Assembly (NCBI GenBank): GCA_030532405.1
Contig: JAUNLF010000004.1
Location: forward strand, 1 to 62,341
Length of the DNA: 62,341 nt
Source: Actinomycetaceae bacterium
GTDB lineage: Bacteria > Actinomycetota > Actinomycetes > Actinomycetales > Actinomycetaceae
Direction of reading: 5' to 3'
In this document: positions 26,709 to 35,563 of the stretch, piece after piece
Layout: the number at the start of each line of letters is the position of its first letter
Position numbering within the stretch: position 1 is the first letter of the stretch
The notes under the pieces: model-generated
What the model saw: the letters and a program-made list of their open reading frames with translations, nothing else
What the model was told of the DNA's origin: nothing
Databases searched by the model: none
Position numbers and translations under genes: made by a program

Positions 26709-28132
26709 GCAGCTACTCCGGCAAAATCCTCGACGGCCGCTACAAACTACTACGCCAAGTCGCCACCGGCGGCATGGGCGAAGTGTGGACCGCACGCGAC
26801 TTCGAATCAGGCCGCCACATCGCCGTCAAAATCCTCAAACCCGAACTAGCCGGCCAAGACACCTTCCTGCAACGCCTCCGCATGGAAGCGCGCAACGCCA
26901 TGCAAATCGAGCACCCCGGCCTCGCCGCCGTCCTCGACCACGGCGAAGAAGACGGACTCGGCTGGATCGTCATGGAATACGTCGAAGGCCTCCCCTTCAA
27001 CGAGTACCTGCGCGACGGCAACCGCATCGCACCCGACCAGCTAATCCCCGTACTAATCCAAACCGCGTACGCCCTCCAAGCCGCACACGCACGCGAAGTC
27101 GTCCACCGCGACATCAAACCTTCCAACCTCATAATCACCCCCGAGGGCGTCGTCAAACTCACCGACTTCGGCATCTCCGTCACGCCGAACCAGGCCACCA
27201 TGACCGAGGCCGGAATGGTAATGGGCACCGCTCAATACCTACCGCCCGAACAAGCCATGGGCGAACCCGCAACCCACTCCGGCGACCTGTACGCCCTCGG
27301 CGTCATCGCCTACGAAGCCCTCGCCGGCAGGAGGCCGTTCACCGGGAAAACCCAAGTCGACGTAGCCTTCGCGCACGTCAACGAACCCGTCCCACCCCTA
27401 CCCGACGACGTGCCCGCCGACCTCGCGCGCATCGTAACCAGCCTTCTACGCAAAAAACCATCAGACCGACCCCGCGACGGCGCCACCCTCGCGCGCGAAC
27501 TCGCCACCGTAGCCCGCAACCTCGGCCTTGACACCGCCCCCAAACCACTTTCACTACCCGACACCACCGACTGGGACACCCCCGCCGAAACCCGCGCCGT
27601 CCCCGCAACAGAACCCGTAGCGGACGAGCCGGAAGCCGAAGGGGCCGACCAACAGGTAGCCCGTTCGGCAGATCAGGAAGCGCATGCGCAGCCTGCGCGC
27701 ACCGCCCCGCAACCGTCCGCGGACGAGCCGGTGACCGATGAACCAGTAACGGACGAACCGGAAACACAGGCCGAGTCGGATGAGTCCGTCGCAGAAGCAC
27801 AAGCCGCGCCGGAAGCGCCGGTGACACCGGTGGAACCGCAACCCTCTGACGGATTATCCCAGTCGGCGCCACCCAGGAGGCGGCCGGTGCCGACCAGTGT
27901 CGCCACTTACCGGCATTCCCAACAAGACCCGGGAGCGCCGTCAATAAGCGAGTTGGCAGTTGTCGGAGTTGTCGCCCTCATTCTGACATTAATTATTTTC
28001 TGGCTGGCACAAAGCCCAGCGAATGCAACAAGTTCATATCAAGACGTTGTTCAAACCTCGATTCCAGGTAACCTGGCGGGTATCACATCTATGGAGGTTC
28101 CAGCATGGTTGACAACCAACCCCACCGCCTAG
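26705..28132 (+). CDS. pknA: Ser/Thr protein kinase PknA
   Basis: 475 aa. The cytoplasmic kinase domain (residues ~1-270) has the glycine loop VATGGMGEVW, AVKILK, the catalytic HRDIKPSNL, DFG and PPEQAMGE. A long acidic Glu/Pro/Thr/Asp linker follows, then one membrane helix near residues 417-437 and a short extracellular tail without PASTA domains, typical of PknA. It overlaps pbpA by 4 bp and pknB by 28 bp. Confidence 0.93.
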   Translation: MSSYSGKILDGRYKLLRQVATGGMGEVWTARDFESGRHIAVKILKPELAGQDTFLQRLRMEARNAMQIEHPGLAAVLDHGEEDGLGWIVMEYVEGLPFNEYLRDGNRIAPDQLIPVLIQTAYALQAAHAREVVHRDIKPSNLIITPEGVVKLTDFGISVTPNQATMTEAGMVMGTAQYLPPEQAMGEPATHSGDLYALGVIAYEALAGRRPFTGKTQVDVAFAHVNEPVPPLPDDVPADLARIVTSLLRKKPSDRPRDGATLARELATVARNLGLDTAPKPLSLPDTTDWDTPAETRAVPATEPVADEPEAEGADQQVARSADQEAHAQPARTAPQPSADEPVTDEPVTDEPETQAESDESVAEAQAAPEAPVTPVEPQPSDGLSQSAPPRRRPVPTSVATYRHSQQDPGAPSISELAVVGVVALILTLIIFWLAQSPANATSSYQDVVQTSIPGNLAGITSMEVPAWLTTNPTA

Positions 28133-29919
28133 GCGGCCGCTACGAAGTGCGGTCCATGATAGGCCGCGGTGGAATGGCACAGGTGCACCTTGGCTTTGAC
28201 ACGCGACTATCCCGCATCGTCGCGATCAAAATGCTCCGCACAGACCTGGCTCGCGACTCCATTTTCCAAACCCGCTTCCGCCGTGAAGCGCAAGCCGCCG
28301 CATCACTGAACCACCCAAACATCGTCGCCGTCTACGACACGGGCGAAGAAGAAGTCACCACACCCGACGGCTCCGTCGTCTCCGTGCCCTACATCGTCAT
28401 GGAATACGTAGAGGGCCACACCGTGCGCGACCTGCTCGACGGCGGCTCCCCCGTCCCCATCGATGAGGCCGTAGAGATCACCACCGGCGTACTGTCCGCC
28501 TTGGAATACTCGCACGCACACGGCCTCGTACACCGCGATATCAAGCCCGGCAACATCATGCTGACGAACACGGGCAAGATCAAGGTCATGGACTTCGGCA
28601 TCGCCCGCGCGCTCACCGACTCGCAGGCAACCATGACGCAAACCAACGCGGTCGTAGGCACCGCGCAGTACCTGTCACCCGAACAAGCGCGCGGCGAAGC
28701 CGTCGATGCGCGTTCCGACATTTACTCCACGGGTTGCGTACTGTTCGAACTACTCACCGGCCAACCCCCGTTCAAGGGCGACTCCGCCGTAGCTGTCGCC
28801 TACCAACACGTGTCCGAGCTGCCGCCTGCGCCCTCCGCAATCACAAACGACGTTCCCGACTCAATCGACCGCGTCGTTTTGAAATCGCTCGCAAAAGACA
28901 AGCAGGACCGCTACACGTCCGCCGAAGCGATGCGCCTCGACCTGCACAGGGCCGCAACCGGCGCGCTAGTCATGGCACCCGAAACCGACTCCTGGCAAGC
29001 GCCCGCCACACAAGTGCTACCGCGCGGCACGCAACAAATGCCCGCCACGCCCCCACCGCCGCGAGCGCCCCAATACCAAACCGACACCATGATGCACACC
29101 GCCGTCGGGGAGGACGAGCCCAAGAAAAACACGGGCCGAACCGTCGCCACGGTGCTGCTAGTCCTAGTCGCTGTCGCCGCGGTCGCACTAATGGCCTGGT
29201 GGTACGTTTCCAAAAACGCTGAACCCGACATCGAACGGGTCCCCGTCCCCACAATCGTTGGCGCCTCACAGCAAGAGGCAATCGCGATGCTAACCGAGGC
29301 CGGACTTGAGTTCGCCATCGGCGACTCCCAAACCAGTTCCGAAGTGCCCGCCGACCACGTGATCTCCGCCGACCCCGAACCCGGAACACTCGTCGATGTT
29401 GGCTCACAGGTCACCGTCATCTTGTCGTCCGGCCCCGCAACCGTAACGGTTCCCGACGTCAGCGGCCTCACGCAAGAACAGGCGCGATCCCAACTGAAGA
29501 ACGTGAACCTTGAAGTTTCAGAAGTGCGCACCGTCGACGATCCTTCCGAAGACAAGGACCGCGTAATTAAGACCGATCCGGAGGCCGGAGCAGAACTCAG
29601 CGAAGGCGACTCCGTAATCCTGTTCATCGCTTCTGGCAATGTTGCTGTATCGCCCGACCTGATCGGGCAAGACCGCGACACCGTGCTGGAAGCCCTGCAA
29701 GGACTCGGTCTAAACACCAACGTTGAAACTGAAGAAAGCGACGAAGTGCCCGCCGGTACGGTGCTGCGCTTGTCCTCCACGGGTAACGTGCCCAAGGGGA
29801 CGACAATCACCGTCACAGTCGCAGAAGAACCGGCCACCGAAGCTACGCAACCGCCGACCGAAGCCCCCACGGAGGCGCCAACTGAAGCCCCCGAGGAGGA
29901 GCGAGGTAACGAACCCTAG
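28105..29919 (+). CDS. pknB: Ser/Thr protein kinase PknB with PASTA domains
   Basis: 604 aa. The kinase domain has GRGGMAQVH, AIKML, HRDIKPGNI, DFGIA and an activation loop with several Thr. A membrane helix lies at ~346-366 and three PASTA domains follow outside the cell, which sense muropeptides or lipid II. The tail is a PTEAPTEAP repeat. GGAGG 7 bases upstream supports the ATG even though it lies inside pknA. Three PASTA domains is one fewer than in mycobacterial PknB. Confidence 0.95.
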   Translation: MVDNQPHRLGGRYEVRSMIGRGGMAQVHLGFDTRLSRIVAIKMLRTDLARDSIFQTRFRREAQAAASLNHPNIVAVYDTGEEEVTTPDGSVVSVPYIVMEYVEGHTVRDLLDGGSPVPIDEAVEITTGVLSALEYSHAHGLVHRDIKPGNIMLTNTGKIKVMDFGIARALTDSQATMTQTNAVVGTAQYLSPEQARGEAVDARSDIYSTGCVLFELLTGQPPFKGDSAVAVAYQHVSELPPAPSAITNDVPDSIDRVVLKSLAKDKQDRYTSAEAMRLDLHRAATGALVMAPETDSWQAPATQVLPRGTQQMPATPPPPRAPQYQTDTMMHTAVGEDEPKKNTGRTVATVLLVLVAVAAVALMAWWYVSKNAEPDIERVPVPTIVGASQQEAIAMLTEAGLEFAIGDSQTSSEVPADHVISADPEPGTLVDVGSQVTVILSSGPATVTVPDVSGLTQEQARSQLKNVNLEVSEVRTVDDPSEDKDRVIKTDPEAGAELSEGDSVILFIASGNVAVSPDLIGQDRDTVLEALQGLGLNTNVETEESDEVPAGTVLRLSSTGNVPKGTTITVTVAEEPATEATQPPTEAPTEAPTEAPEEERGNEP

Positions 29920-29925
29920 TAGTTC

Positions 29926-30102
29926 CTAACCGCCCGTGGTTGAAGGCGTGTCGATCGTGTTATCAACAAGGTCGAACGTGTCCTGCACCCACGGGAAAGC
30001 GTACTCGAGCAGAAGGTAAGTAATCCCCGCGATCAGTAGGATCGCCCAGATTACTTTGAGCCATTTCGGTCCCGGAAGGTGGCGGAAAATCCATCCGTAC
30101 AT
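29926..30102 (-). CDS. Small membrane protein next to sortase E
   Basis: 58 aa. Reads MYGWIFRHLPGPKWLK, then one membrane helix (WAILLIAGITYLLLEYAFPW) and a short outer tail. This small family is common beside class E sortase and DUF881 genes in Actinobacteria; its role is unknown. The ATG overlaps the sortase stop by one base (TAATG), so it is translationally coupled. Its stop lies only 6 bp from the convergent pknB stop. Confidence 0.85.
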   Translation of the reverse strand: MYGWIFRHLPGPKWLKVIWAILLIAGITYLLLEYAFPWVQDTFDLVDNTIDTPSTTGG

Positions 30103-30890
30103 TAGTTGCCTCCTTCGGAACTAAGCTCGGGCGGCAAACCCTCATCACGCGGCGTCCAGTGCGAGAACTCCAAGTGCACAATGTAGCGGTGCGAGTTACC
30201 AAACTGGCCGCCCGTCGCCGTACTACACGTAGTCATCGTTAAGAAACGCTTCTCCGGCTGAATACCCAAAGGCTCACCGGGAACAGGGTTAATAACCTCC
30301 GTCTGCGTGGGAAGCACAATCTCTTTTTGAACAACCTTGTAAACCAAGAACGCGTTCGACGTCTCCATGACAACCGGCGTGCCGGATTCCAAAGTGTCAA
30401 CGTGGCGGAAGTTATTCCCATAAGAACGCCTGTGCGCCGCAACCGCGAAGTTACCAACCTCGCCCGGCCACTGCGAAGTCGAATAATGACCCCCGTACGC
30501 CAAATCCAGCAACTCCTGGCCAGTACCGTGAACAATCGGAACCTTCATGTTGTCCCACACGGGCACATGCAAAATACCCATCGTGTCACCGTACTGCACA
30601 GGCTCAAACGCAGGCGGATCATCCGTACGCGGAGCAGGCGGAGTCTCCACCTCTACCACCTCGGGCAGCTGCTCCTCGAACTGAGTGATAGCCAGTTCAC
30701 GCTCGCCCTCGACCTCCCACGTCGTCCAATACAACTGCCAAAAAATGAAAAGGCCAATAACGAGGGCGGCGGTAATCATTAACTCGCCTAAAACCCCCAC
30801 AAACTGTATGAACAAACTCGGTTTGCGGCGCCGATTCTGCACGTGACGCATCTGCATCCGACTTGGCGGTGGTGGCGGCGGGTTAGTCAT
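30102..30890 (-). CDS. Class E sortase
   Basis: 262 aa from the ATG at 30890. Cysteine transpeptidase that anchors or links surface proteins. One N-terminal helix follows a proline- and arginine-rich head; the catalytic His lies in AVAAHRRSYG and the Cys in TMTTCSTATG, with the Arg in NSHRYIVH. An upstream GTG at 30902 and an ATG at 30899 are other possible starts; the chosen ATG has GAAGGG 11 bases before it. It overlaps the DUF881 stop and is coupled to the 58-aa gene. Confidence 0.9.
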   Translation of the reverse strand: MTNPPPPPPSRMQMRHVQNRRRKPSLFIQFVGVLGELMITAALVIGLFIFWQLYWTTWEVEGERELAITQFEEQLPEVVEVETPPAPRTDDPPAFEPVQYGDTMGILHVPVWDNMKVPIVHGTGQELLDLAYGGHYSTSQWPGEVGNFAVAAHRRSYGNNFRHVDTLESGTPVVMETSNAFLVYKVVQKEIVLPTQTEVINPVPGEPLGIQPEKRFLTMTTCSTATGGQFGNSHRYIVHLEFSHWTPRDEGLPPELSSEGGN

Positions 30891-31650
30891 CCGGGTCATC
30901 ACCCTTCACTTTCACGTAACTAAAATCAGGTTTCTGCGCCGCAGCCTTCACAAGGATCTGCGATTCCTCTTTAACTTTAAACCCTAAGCCGTAACGTGCA
31001 ACATAACCCTGAATGATCTCAATCAAAGGATCCTCATTCAAAGACTTCAACATGTCCTTCGACGGGCCAATAGCCGCGATTTCATAGGGCGGAGAGTACA
31101 GGTGGCCATCAATATTAATCACATTACCCACACACGAAACCTGCGTAGTTGCAAGCACCTGGTGGCCCTGCACGCTCACAACCTCAGCACCCCCCTGCCA
31201 CAGCGCATTAAACACAGCCTCAATATCCTGCTGATGAATCACCAAATCATCCGCAGTCACGCCCCTTGGCAACGGCTCCGGCACCGGCGCATCCGTCAAC
31301 GTCACCACCACACCCGGACCCACAATATCCGTACGAAGCGGAAGCTCCGCCTCCACAATCGGCTTACCCGGAACAGCCTCCACAAGCTCATCAATCTGCT
31401 GCGACAAATCAGCATTCTGATCACGCAACGAAGACACAACGCCCTCTTTACGCGTAACAAGCCCCGTCAAATCCGACTCGTAACGCGAACCCTCCGGCGG
31501 ACGCAAAGTCGCAGACATCGCAAACAACAAACCCGCAACAAGCAACACAAAAAACCGAGTGAAAAAATGCCAAACCCTACGAGCCGTCGACTCATCCGAC
31601 CCATTGCGAGGACGCCCATGCCGACCGCCCTCAGACGTCATCTTGTCCAC
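30883..31650 (-). CDS. DUF881 membrane protein
   Basis: 255 aa. Short basic N-terminus, one membrane helix (residues ~28-46), a predicted coiled coil, then the DUF881 domain with GPGVVVTLTDAP, LVIHQQDIEAVFNALWQGGAE and a C-terminal YGLGFKVKEE. DUF881 genes sit beside crgA and sortase genes across Actinobacteria; the function is not established. The start is a GTG with AGGAGG 4 bases upstream; an ATG three codons in is possible. Confidence 0.9.
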   Translation of the reverse strand: MDKMTSEGGRHGRPRNGSDESTARRVWHFFTRFFVLLVAGLLFAMSATLRPPEGSRYESDLTGLVTRKEGVVSSLRDQNADLSQQIDELVEAVPGKPIVEAELPLRTDIVGPGVVVTLTDAPVPEPLPRGVTADDLVIHQQDIEAVFNALWQGGAEVVSVQGHQVLATTQVSCVGNVINIDGHLYSPPYEIAAIGPSKDMLKSLNEDPLIEIIQGYVARYGLGFKVKEESQILVKAAAQKPDFSYVKVKGDDPDD

Positions 31651-31774
31651 ACGGCCTCCTCTTAGCGATTTTAAGCAGTCATTTGGTACGCTAACTTAGA
31701 AGTATTTTAGTTGCTAGTCGTTCCCTTTGTGCCACACAACAACGGAACAAAGCCTAATTGAAAGAGGGGCACTC

Positions 31775-32038
31775 GTGCCTGAATCAAAGAAGCGCAAGAA
31801 GAAGGGTCAGTCCCACGAGGACAACCTCGAAATCAAGTCCTGGACCGAAGGCATCCCCATGTCGCCGTCCTGGTGGGCACCAACATTCGTCGCCCTGCTA
31901 ATAATCGGACTGATCTGGATGGTCGTGCTATACATGACCAACGGCCGCTACCCCATCCCCGGCATCGGCAACGGAAACATCATTATCGGCCTGGCCTTCA
32001 TGATGGCCGGCTTCCTCATGACCCTACGGTGGCGGTAA
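31775..32038 (+). CDS. crgA: Cell division protein CrgA
   Basis: 87 aa, the normal size. A Lys-rich cytoplasmic head (PESKKRKKKGQ) is followed by two membrane helices with the family segment SPSWWAPTFV and a C-terminal GFLMTLRWR. CrgA recruits and steadies divisome and wall-synthesis proteins. I chose the GTG at 31775, with AGAGGGG 6 bases upstream. It is divergent from the DUF881/sortase genes. Confidence 0.95.
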   Translation: MPESKKRKKKGQSHEDNLEIKSWTEGIPMSPSWWAPTFVALLIIGLIWMVVLYMTNGRYPIPGIGNGNIIIGLAFMMAGFLMTLRWR

Positions 32039-32085
32039 AGCGCGCGCCTCACCGGCTACCAAAGCCTATTTCACCGCGGCTTGCT

Positions 32086-32190
32086 AGGGTTTTGTGATCC
32101 GCGGCCGCGTTAAGGCTCTTAGACCCGCTACCGCGCTAAGGTTTTGCGATCTGCAGCCGCTTTAGGACTTTGCGGTTTGCAACCGCCCTA
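32086..32190. repeat. Four ~26-bp degenerate tandem repeats
   Basis: Units at 32086-32112, 32113-32138, 32139-32163 and 32164-32190 share agg-tttgcgat-ccgc-gccgc-tta with many changes. They lie between crgA and the bidirectional terminator. The (t)taagg edge recalls the ~25-bp array at 19941-20088. Confidence 0.55.
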
Positions 32191-32229
32191 AAACTTATCG
32201 GCTTGAGCCGGTATCCACACAAATCAATA

Positions 32230-32261
32230 TTTTTGGGCCACCCGTTTGGGTGGCCCAAAAA
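32230..32261. terminator. Bidirectional terminator between crgA and rhomboid gene
   Basis: A 14-bp stem (TTTTTGGGCCACCC with GGGTGGCCCAAAAA) and 4-base loop lies between convergent genes. The A/T ends give a U-run on either strand. A perfect DnaA box, TTATCCACA, follows at 32263-32271. Confidence 0.9.
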
Positions 32262-32311
32262 GTTATCCACAGGGATATGCACACTCTGGGGAAAGTTACA
32301 CGGTTGTAGTT

Positions 32312-33172
32312 CTACCCGATCGCGAGGCTGTAAAGCCCGTAATTCAAGGCAAACAACACCACAAAGATCGCAATCGACGCCAGCGCGGAAGTTTTCCCCT
32401 GCTGCGAAGCTGTCTTGCCGCGCTTAGGCCGCGACAGTTTCACCAAGATCAACGTGACAATCCCGCCCGTGATCAGGCCACCTAAATGCGCCTGCCACGA
32501 AACCCCGGACACCAAAAACCCGTACGCCAGGTTTATAACCAGCAGGATCGTGATCGCGCGAGTGTCCGCACCAGCCGTCTTTTGCAACACGAACACGGCG
32601 GCAAACAACCCGAACAATGCGCCCGAAGCGCCCACCGTAGCCGTAAGCAACGCCGTCCGGTCAATCAACGACCAGATCAGCACAAATAGCGACCCACCAA
32701 TCGCGGAACTCGCATACAAAACCAGGTACCGCCAAGCGCCAAGCGCCCTCTCAACCGGCGTGCCAACAATATAAAGGGTCAGCATGTTAAGCCCCAGGTG
32801 CACAATTCCACCGTGTACGAGGGCGACACTGAGCAGGCGCCAAGGCTCCGCCGCACTCACTATCGGTGCGTACAACAAAGTGCCCTGGATCGGCCTATAC
32901 AACATCGCGGCCGCCGACACGATAACCGTGATGATCAGCAGCCACGTCGTTACACTCTGCCCCCGCAGCGACTGCGGGCGGCGAATACGAGCACGCGTTG
33001 ACTCGTTAGCGCACTCCGGGCAGATAGTCCCGACCTCGGTATGTATCGTGCAATCAGAACACGTCCCACGCCCGCACCGCTTACACGTCGATACAACGCG
33101 ATTTTGCGGGTGACGCGGACACGGAATCACCGGGTCGGAACTACGCTGCCCAAAGCGAGGTGCGTCTTCCAT
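32312..33172 (-). CDS. Rhomboid intramembrane serine protease with N-terminal zinc finger
   Basis: 286 aa. The N-terminal B-box-like domain has Cys and His pairs (CPRHP, CKRCGRGTCSDC, CPECA) likely to bind zinc. The rhomboid core follows with HGGIVHLGLNM, the catalytic Ser in GASGALFG near residue 180 and the His in QAHLGG near residue 227, in six to seven helices. It starts one base after the cyclophilin stop, so the two are probably co-transcribed. Confidence 0.93.
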   Translation of the reverse strand: MEDAPRFGQRSSDPVIPCPRHPQNRVVSTCKRCGRGTCSDCTIHTEVGTICPECANESTRARIRRPQSLRGQSVTTWLLIITVIVSAAAMLYRPIQGTLLYAPIVSAAEPWRLLSVALVHGGIVHLGLNMLTLYIVGTPVERALGAWRYLVLYASSAIGGSLFVLIWSLIDRTALLTATVGASGALFGLFAAVFVLQKTAGADTRAITILLVINLAYGFLVSGVSWQAHLGGLITGGIVTLILVKLSRPKRGKTASQQGKTSALASIAIFVVLFALNYGLYSLAIG

Positions 33173-33694
33173 TTACTCTTCGATATCGATCGACTCGATA
33201 ACCACATCTTCCACCGGACGGTCATTCGGACCCGTCGCGACAGTAGCAATCGCGTCAACAACGGCCTTAGACTCCTCGTCGATGACCTTGCCAAAAATCG
33301 TGTGCTTACCGTACAGCCACTGAGTCGGCGCCACCGTGATAAAGAACTGTGAACCGTTCGTACCCTTACCCATACGCTTACCAGCATTCGCCATCGCGAG
33401 GACGTAAGGCTCGTTAAAGTTCAGCTCCGGATGAATCTCATCATCAAAGTTGTAGCCCGGACCACCAATACCCATGCCCAGCGGGTCACCACCCTGAATC
33501 ATGAAACCGGGAATCACACGGTGGAAGATCACGCCATCATACAGCGGATCAGTCGTCTTCTCGCCCGTCGCCGGGTGCGTCCACTCACGCTTACCCTGCG
33601 CAAGTTCCGTAAAGTTCTTGACAGTAATCGGCGCGTGGTTCGGATATAGCTCTAGGGCAATATCGCCCTTATTAGTATGAATCGTTGCTTTCAT
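33173..33694 (-). CDS. ppiA: Cyclophilin-type peptidyl-prolyl cis-trans isomerase
   Basis: 173 aa, cytoplasmic. Catalyses proline isomerisation. Signatures are FHRVIPGFMIQGGDP, MANAGKRMGKGTNGSQFFIT and HTIFGKV. No signal peptide. The rhomboid protease gene follows directly. Confidence 0.94.
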   Translation of the reverse strand: MKATIHTNKGDIALELYPNHAPITVKNFTELAQGKREWTHPATGEKTTDPLYDGVIFHRVIPGFMIQGGDPLGMGIGGPGYNFDDEIHPELNFNEPYVLAMANAGKRMGKGTNGSQFFITVAPTQWLYGKHTIFGKVIDEESKAVVDAIATVATGPNDRPVEDVVIESIDIEE

Positions 33695-33867
33695 AGCGCC
33701 AATTGTTCCAGATTTGAGGGCGGATGTCTTGCCCAGCCCACTCTTTCAGCCAACTTTTCGCTTGTTACTATGCATTAAACAGGTATAAAGGGCACAATAG
33801 TTAACAGGGTTCTACTACTTTTCATCCGGTAGTAGACATTTTTTAATCAATCAATCTGGAGGAAAAT

Positions 33868-34557
33868 ATGGGGAACCTAAACCCTAAGAAGTTCCAGCGT
33901 GAAGCAGACGCAGCCGCGGACGCTGCAGTTCGCCACGGTGAAGAGTGGGTAGCGAAAGCACAGCAACTCGTCGAAGAGGGCGCCGACTGGGTAGCCCCCC
34001 GCGCACAGAAACTGTGGGACGAAACCGTCAAGACCGCCGCCCCCGTTATCGAAGATGCCGCTGACAAGGTTCGCCCGTACCTCGACGAAGCAGAAGAACG
34101 AGGACGCGTCTACCTCAAGGACGCTCAAGTAAAGGCAGAGGACTACGCCAAACGAGGCGAATCCGCAGCCAAGGCAGCACAAAAGGCCGCCTCCAAGAAG
34201 GGCAGCCTTGCTGAACGCGCACAGCGCGCCGGTGAAGCCACCCGCAAGGAACTAACCAAACCGCAAAAATCCAAGGGCGCAACCTTCGGCAAAGTCGTCG
34301 GCTGGACGCTCCTCGGCAGCGCGGCAGCCGGCGTTGGCTACCTACTATGGCGCCGCTCCCAACCGATCGAGGACCCCTGGGCCGAAGAGTACTGGGCCGA
34401 CCTCGACACCGACTTCGACTTCCCCGAAACCCCCGCAGAACCCGTCGACGAAGCGGAAACAGCAGGCGAAGTTGACCTCGACAACGTCGAACCTCGCGTA
34501 AACCCCAAGTTCGACGAAGAAACCGTCGAAGTCATCGAGGAACAAGAAGACAAGTAA
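33868..34557 (+). CDS. Helical membrane protein of unknown function
   Basis: 229 aa. GGAGG lies 6 bases before the ATG. Residues ~1-125 are Ala/Lys/Glu-rich with regular spacing and look like long amphipathic helices of the apolipoprotein type. One membrane helix follows (GWTLLGSAAAGVGYLLW) and the tail is very acidic with DPWAEEYWADLD. Similar proteins are found near gyrA in Actinobacteria. No catalytic motif is visible. Confidence 0.85.
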   Translation: MGNLNPKKFQREADAAADAAVRHGEEWVAKAQQLVEEGADWVAPRAQKLWDETVKTAAPVIEDAADKVRPYLDEAEERGRVYLKDAQVKAEDYAKRGESAAKAAQKAASKKGSLAERAQRAGEATRKELTKPQKSKGATFGKVVGWTLLGSAAAGVGYLLWRRSQPIEDPWAEEYWADLDTDFDFPETPAEPVDEAETAGEVDLDNVEPRVNPKFDEETVEVIEEQEDK

Positions 34558-34576
34558 CCTCAACAACAAGCTAGTA

Positions 34577-34606
34577 AAGGGCCGCGACGCTATTGTCGCG
34601 GCCCTT
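34577..34606 (+). terminator. Terminator of the helical membrane protein gene
   Basis: A 12-bp perfect stem (AAGGGCCGCGAC / GTCGCGGCCCTT) with a 6-base loop lies 19 bp after the stop codon. It is followed by tacgcg, so the U-run is short. Confidence 0.8.
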
Positions 34607-34690
34607 ACGCGTAACCAAGAACAAACCCACGCGCCTGCAACCACGGGCAGCACCAGCACCAAAACCCGCGCCAAGCACGCCCTCAAACAT

Positions 34691-34715
34691 GAAAAAACCC
34701 GCGGAAACCCGCGGG
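34691..34715 (-). terminator. Terminator of the tRNA-Ala transcript
   Basis: On the minus strand a stem CCCGCGG / CCGCGGG with a 4-base loop is followed by TTTTTTC, a textbook intrinsic terminator 8 bp after tRNA-Ala. Confidence 0.85.
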
Positions 34716-34723
34716 CCAATCTG

Positions 34724-34796
34724 TGGAGCTAAGGGGACTCGAACCCCTAACCCCCTGCTTGCAAAGCAGGTGCGCTACCAATTGCGCCATAGCCCC
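34724..34796 (-). tRNA. tRNA-Ala (TGC)
   Basis: A 73-nt cloverleaf: acceptor GGGGCTA with TAGCTCC, D-arm GGCGCAATTGGTAGCGC, anticodon arm CTGCT TTGCAAG around TGC, T-arm with GGTTCGAGTCC. CCA is not encoded. Confidence 0.97.
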
Positions 34797-34805
34797 AATA
34801 TTTCG

Positions 34806-34952
34806 TCAGTCCATCGCTTTCGACGGATCCGACTGGATCGACTGCCAAAGATCCTTATCATCCGACAAGTCCCGACTGATCTGGTAAGTAACCAGGCCAA
34901 CCGTTCCTACGATCCCACCCATAACGAGGTTTCGTAAGCCTTCGCGAATCAT
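34806..34952 (-). CDS. 48-residue protein between tRNA-Ile and tRNA-Ala
   Basis: 48 aa from an ATG with a strong GGAGG 5 bases upstream. The N-terminal half is hydrophobic (LVMGGIVGTVGLVTYQI), enough for one membrane helix, and the C-terminal half is acidic and ends SKAMD. It fills almost the whole 194-bp space between the two tRNAs, so it would be read from the same transcript. I do not recognise the family. Confidence 0.65.
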   Translation of the reverse strand: MIREGLRNLVMGGIVGTVGLVTYQISRDLSDDKDLWQSIQSDPSKAMD

Positions 34953-34990
34953 TCGGACCTCCGATCCTTTGGCACACCTTACGGTGTGAG

Positions 34991-35064
34991 TGGGCCTAGC
35001 TGGACTCGAACCAGCGACCTCTTCCTTATCAGGGAAGCGCTCTAACCGACTGAGCTATAGGCCC
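34991..35064 (-). tRNA. tRNA-Ile (GAT)
   Basis: A 74-nt cloverleaf: acceptor GGGCCTA with TAGGCCC, D-arm AGCTCAGTCGGTTAGAGC, anticodon loop CTGATAA giving GAT, T-arm with GGTTCGAGTCC. CCA is not encoded. Confidence 0.97.
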
Positions 35065-35152
35065 GTGCCGTTCGCACCAGTCAAGATTATCTAACTGCAC
35101 CGAGTAATGCCAAACCAGTATCAGTGATAATCCTAACTTTTATGCAAGTTCC

Positions 35153-35563
35153 TTACTCATCCATCAACGTCACGCGAATACCGCCCACCAAGGCAGTAAT
35201 CAAGTTGTACACAAGGGCGCCAAGCGTAGCCAGCGCCGTCAGAATCACAATATTAACCACACCGGCAAGCGTGGCCATCGAAATCACCTGCGGCAACCGC
35301 GCATAGTCGAGCAACCCAACAAACGACTCCGCACCAATACTGACCAAAAACTGCTCAATATCAGAGAACACGTGCATGCCATCAAGCATCAACCAAATCA
35401 CGATCGTTGCAACAACACCCGCAATAGCAAACGCAACCGACAGCAAGAAGCTCACCTTCATAACCGTCCACGGGTCGACGCGCGCCACCGCCAGCATCAC
35501 CTGGTGCGGAGTATCCTCATTCCACTCCTGGTCTACAACGTCGGTTCTTTGGGAGTCACTCAT
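35153..35563 (-). CDS. DUF3566 membrane protein
   Basis: 136 aa. A short acidic head, then two membrane helices ([20 protein letters not shown] and a C-terminal one) with [14 protein letters not shown] at the domain start. DUF3566 genes almost always follow gyrA in Actinobacteria; the function is unknown. The ATG overlaps the gyrA stop by 4 bp. Confidence 0.93.
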   Translation of the reverse strand: MSDSQRTDVVDQEWNEDTPHQVMLAVARVDPWTVMKVSFLLSVAFAIAGVVATIVIWLMLDGMHVFSDIEQFLVSIGAESFVGLLDYARLPQVISMATLAGVVNIVILTALATLGALVYNLITALVGGIRVTLMDE

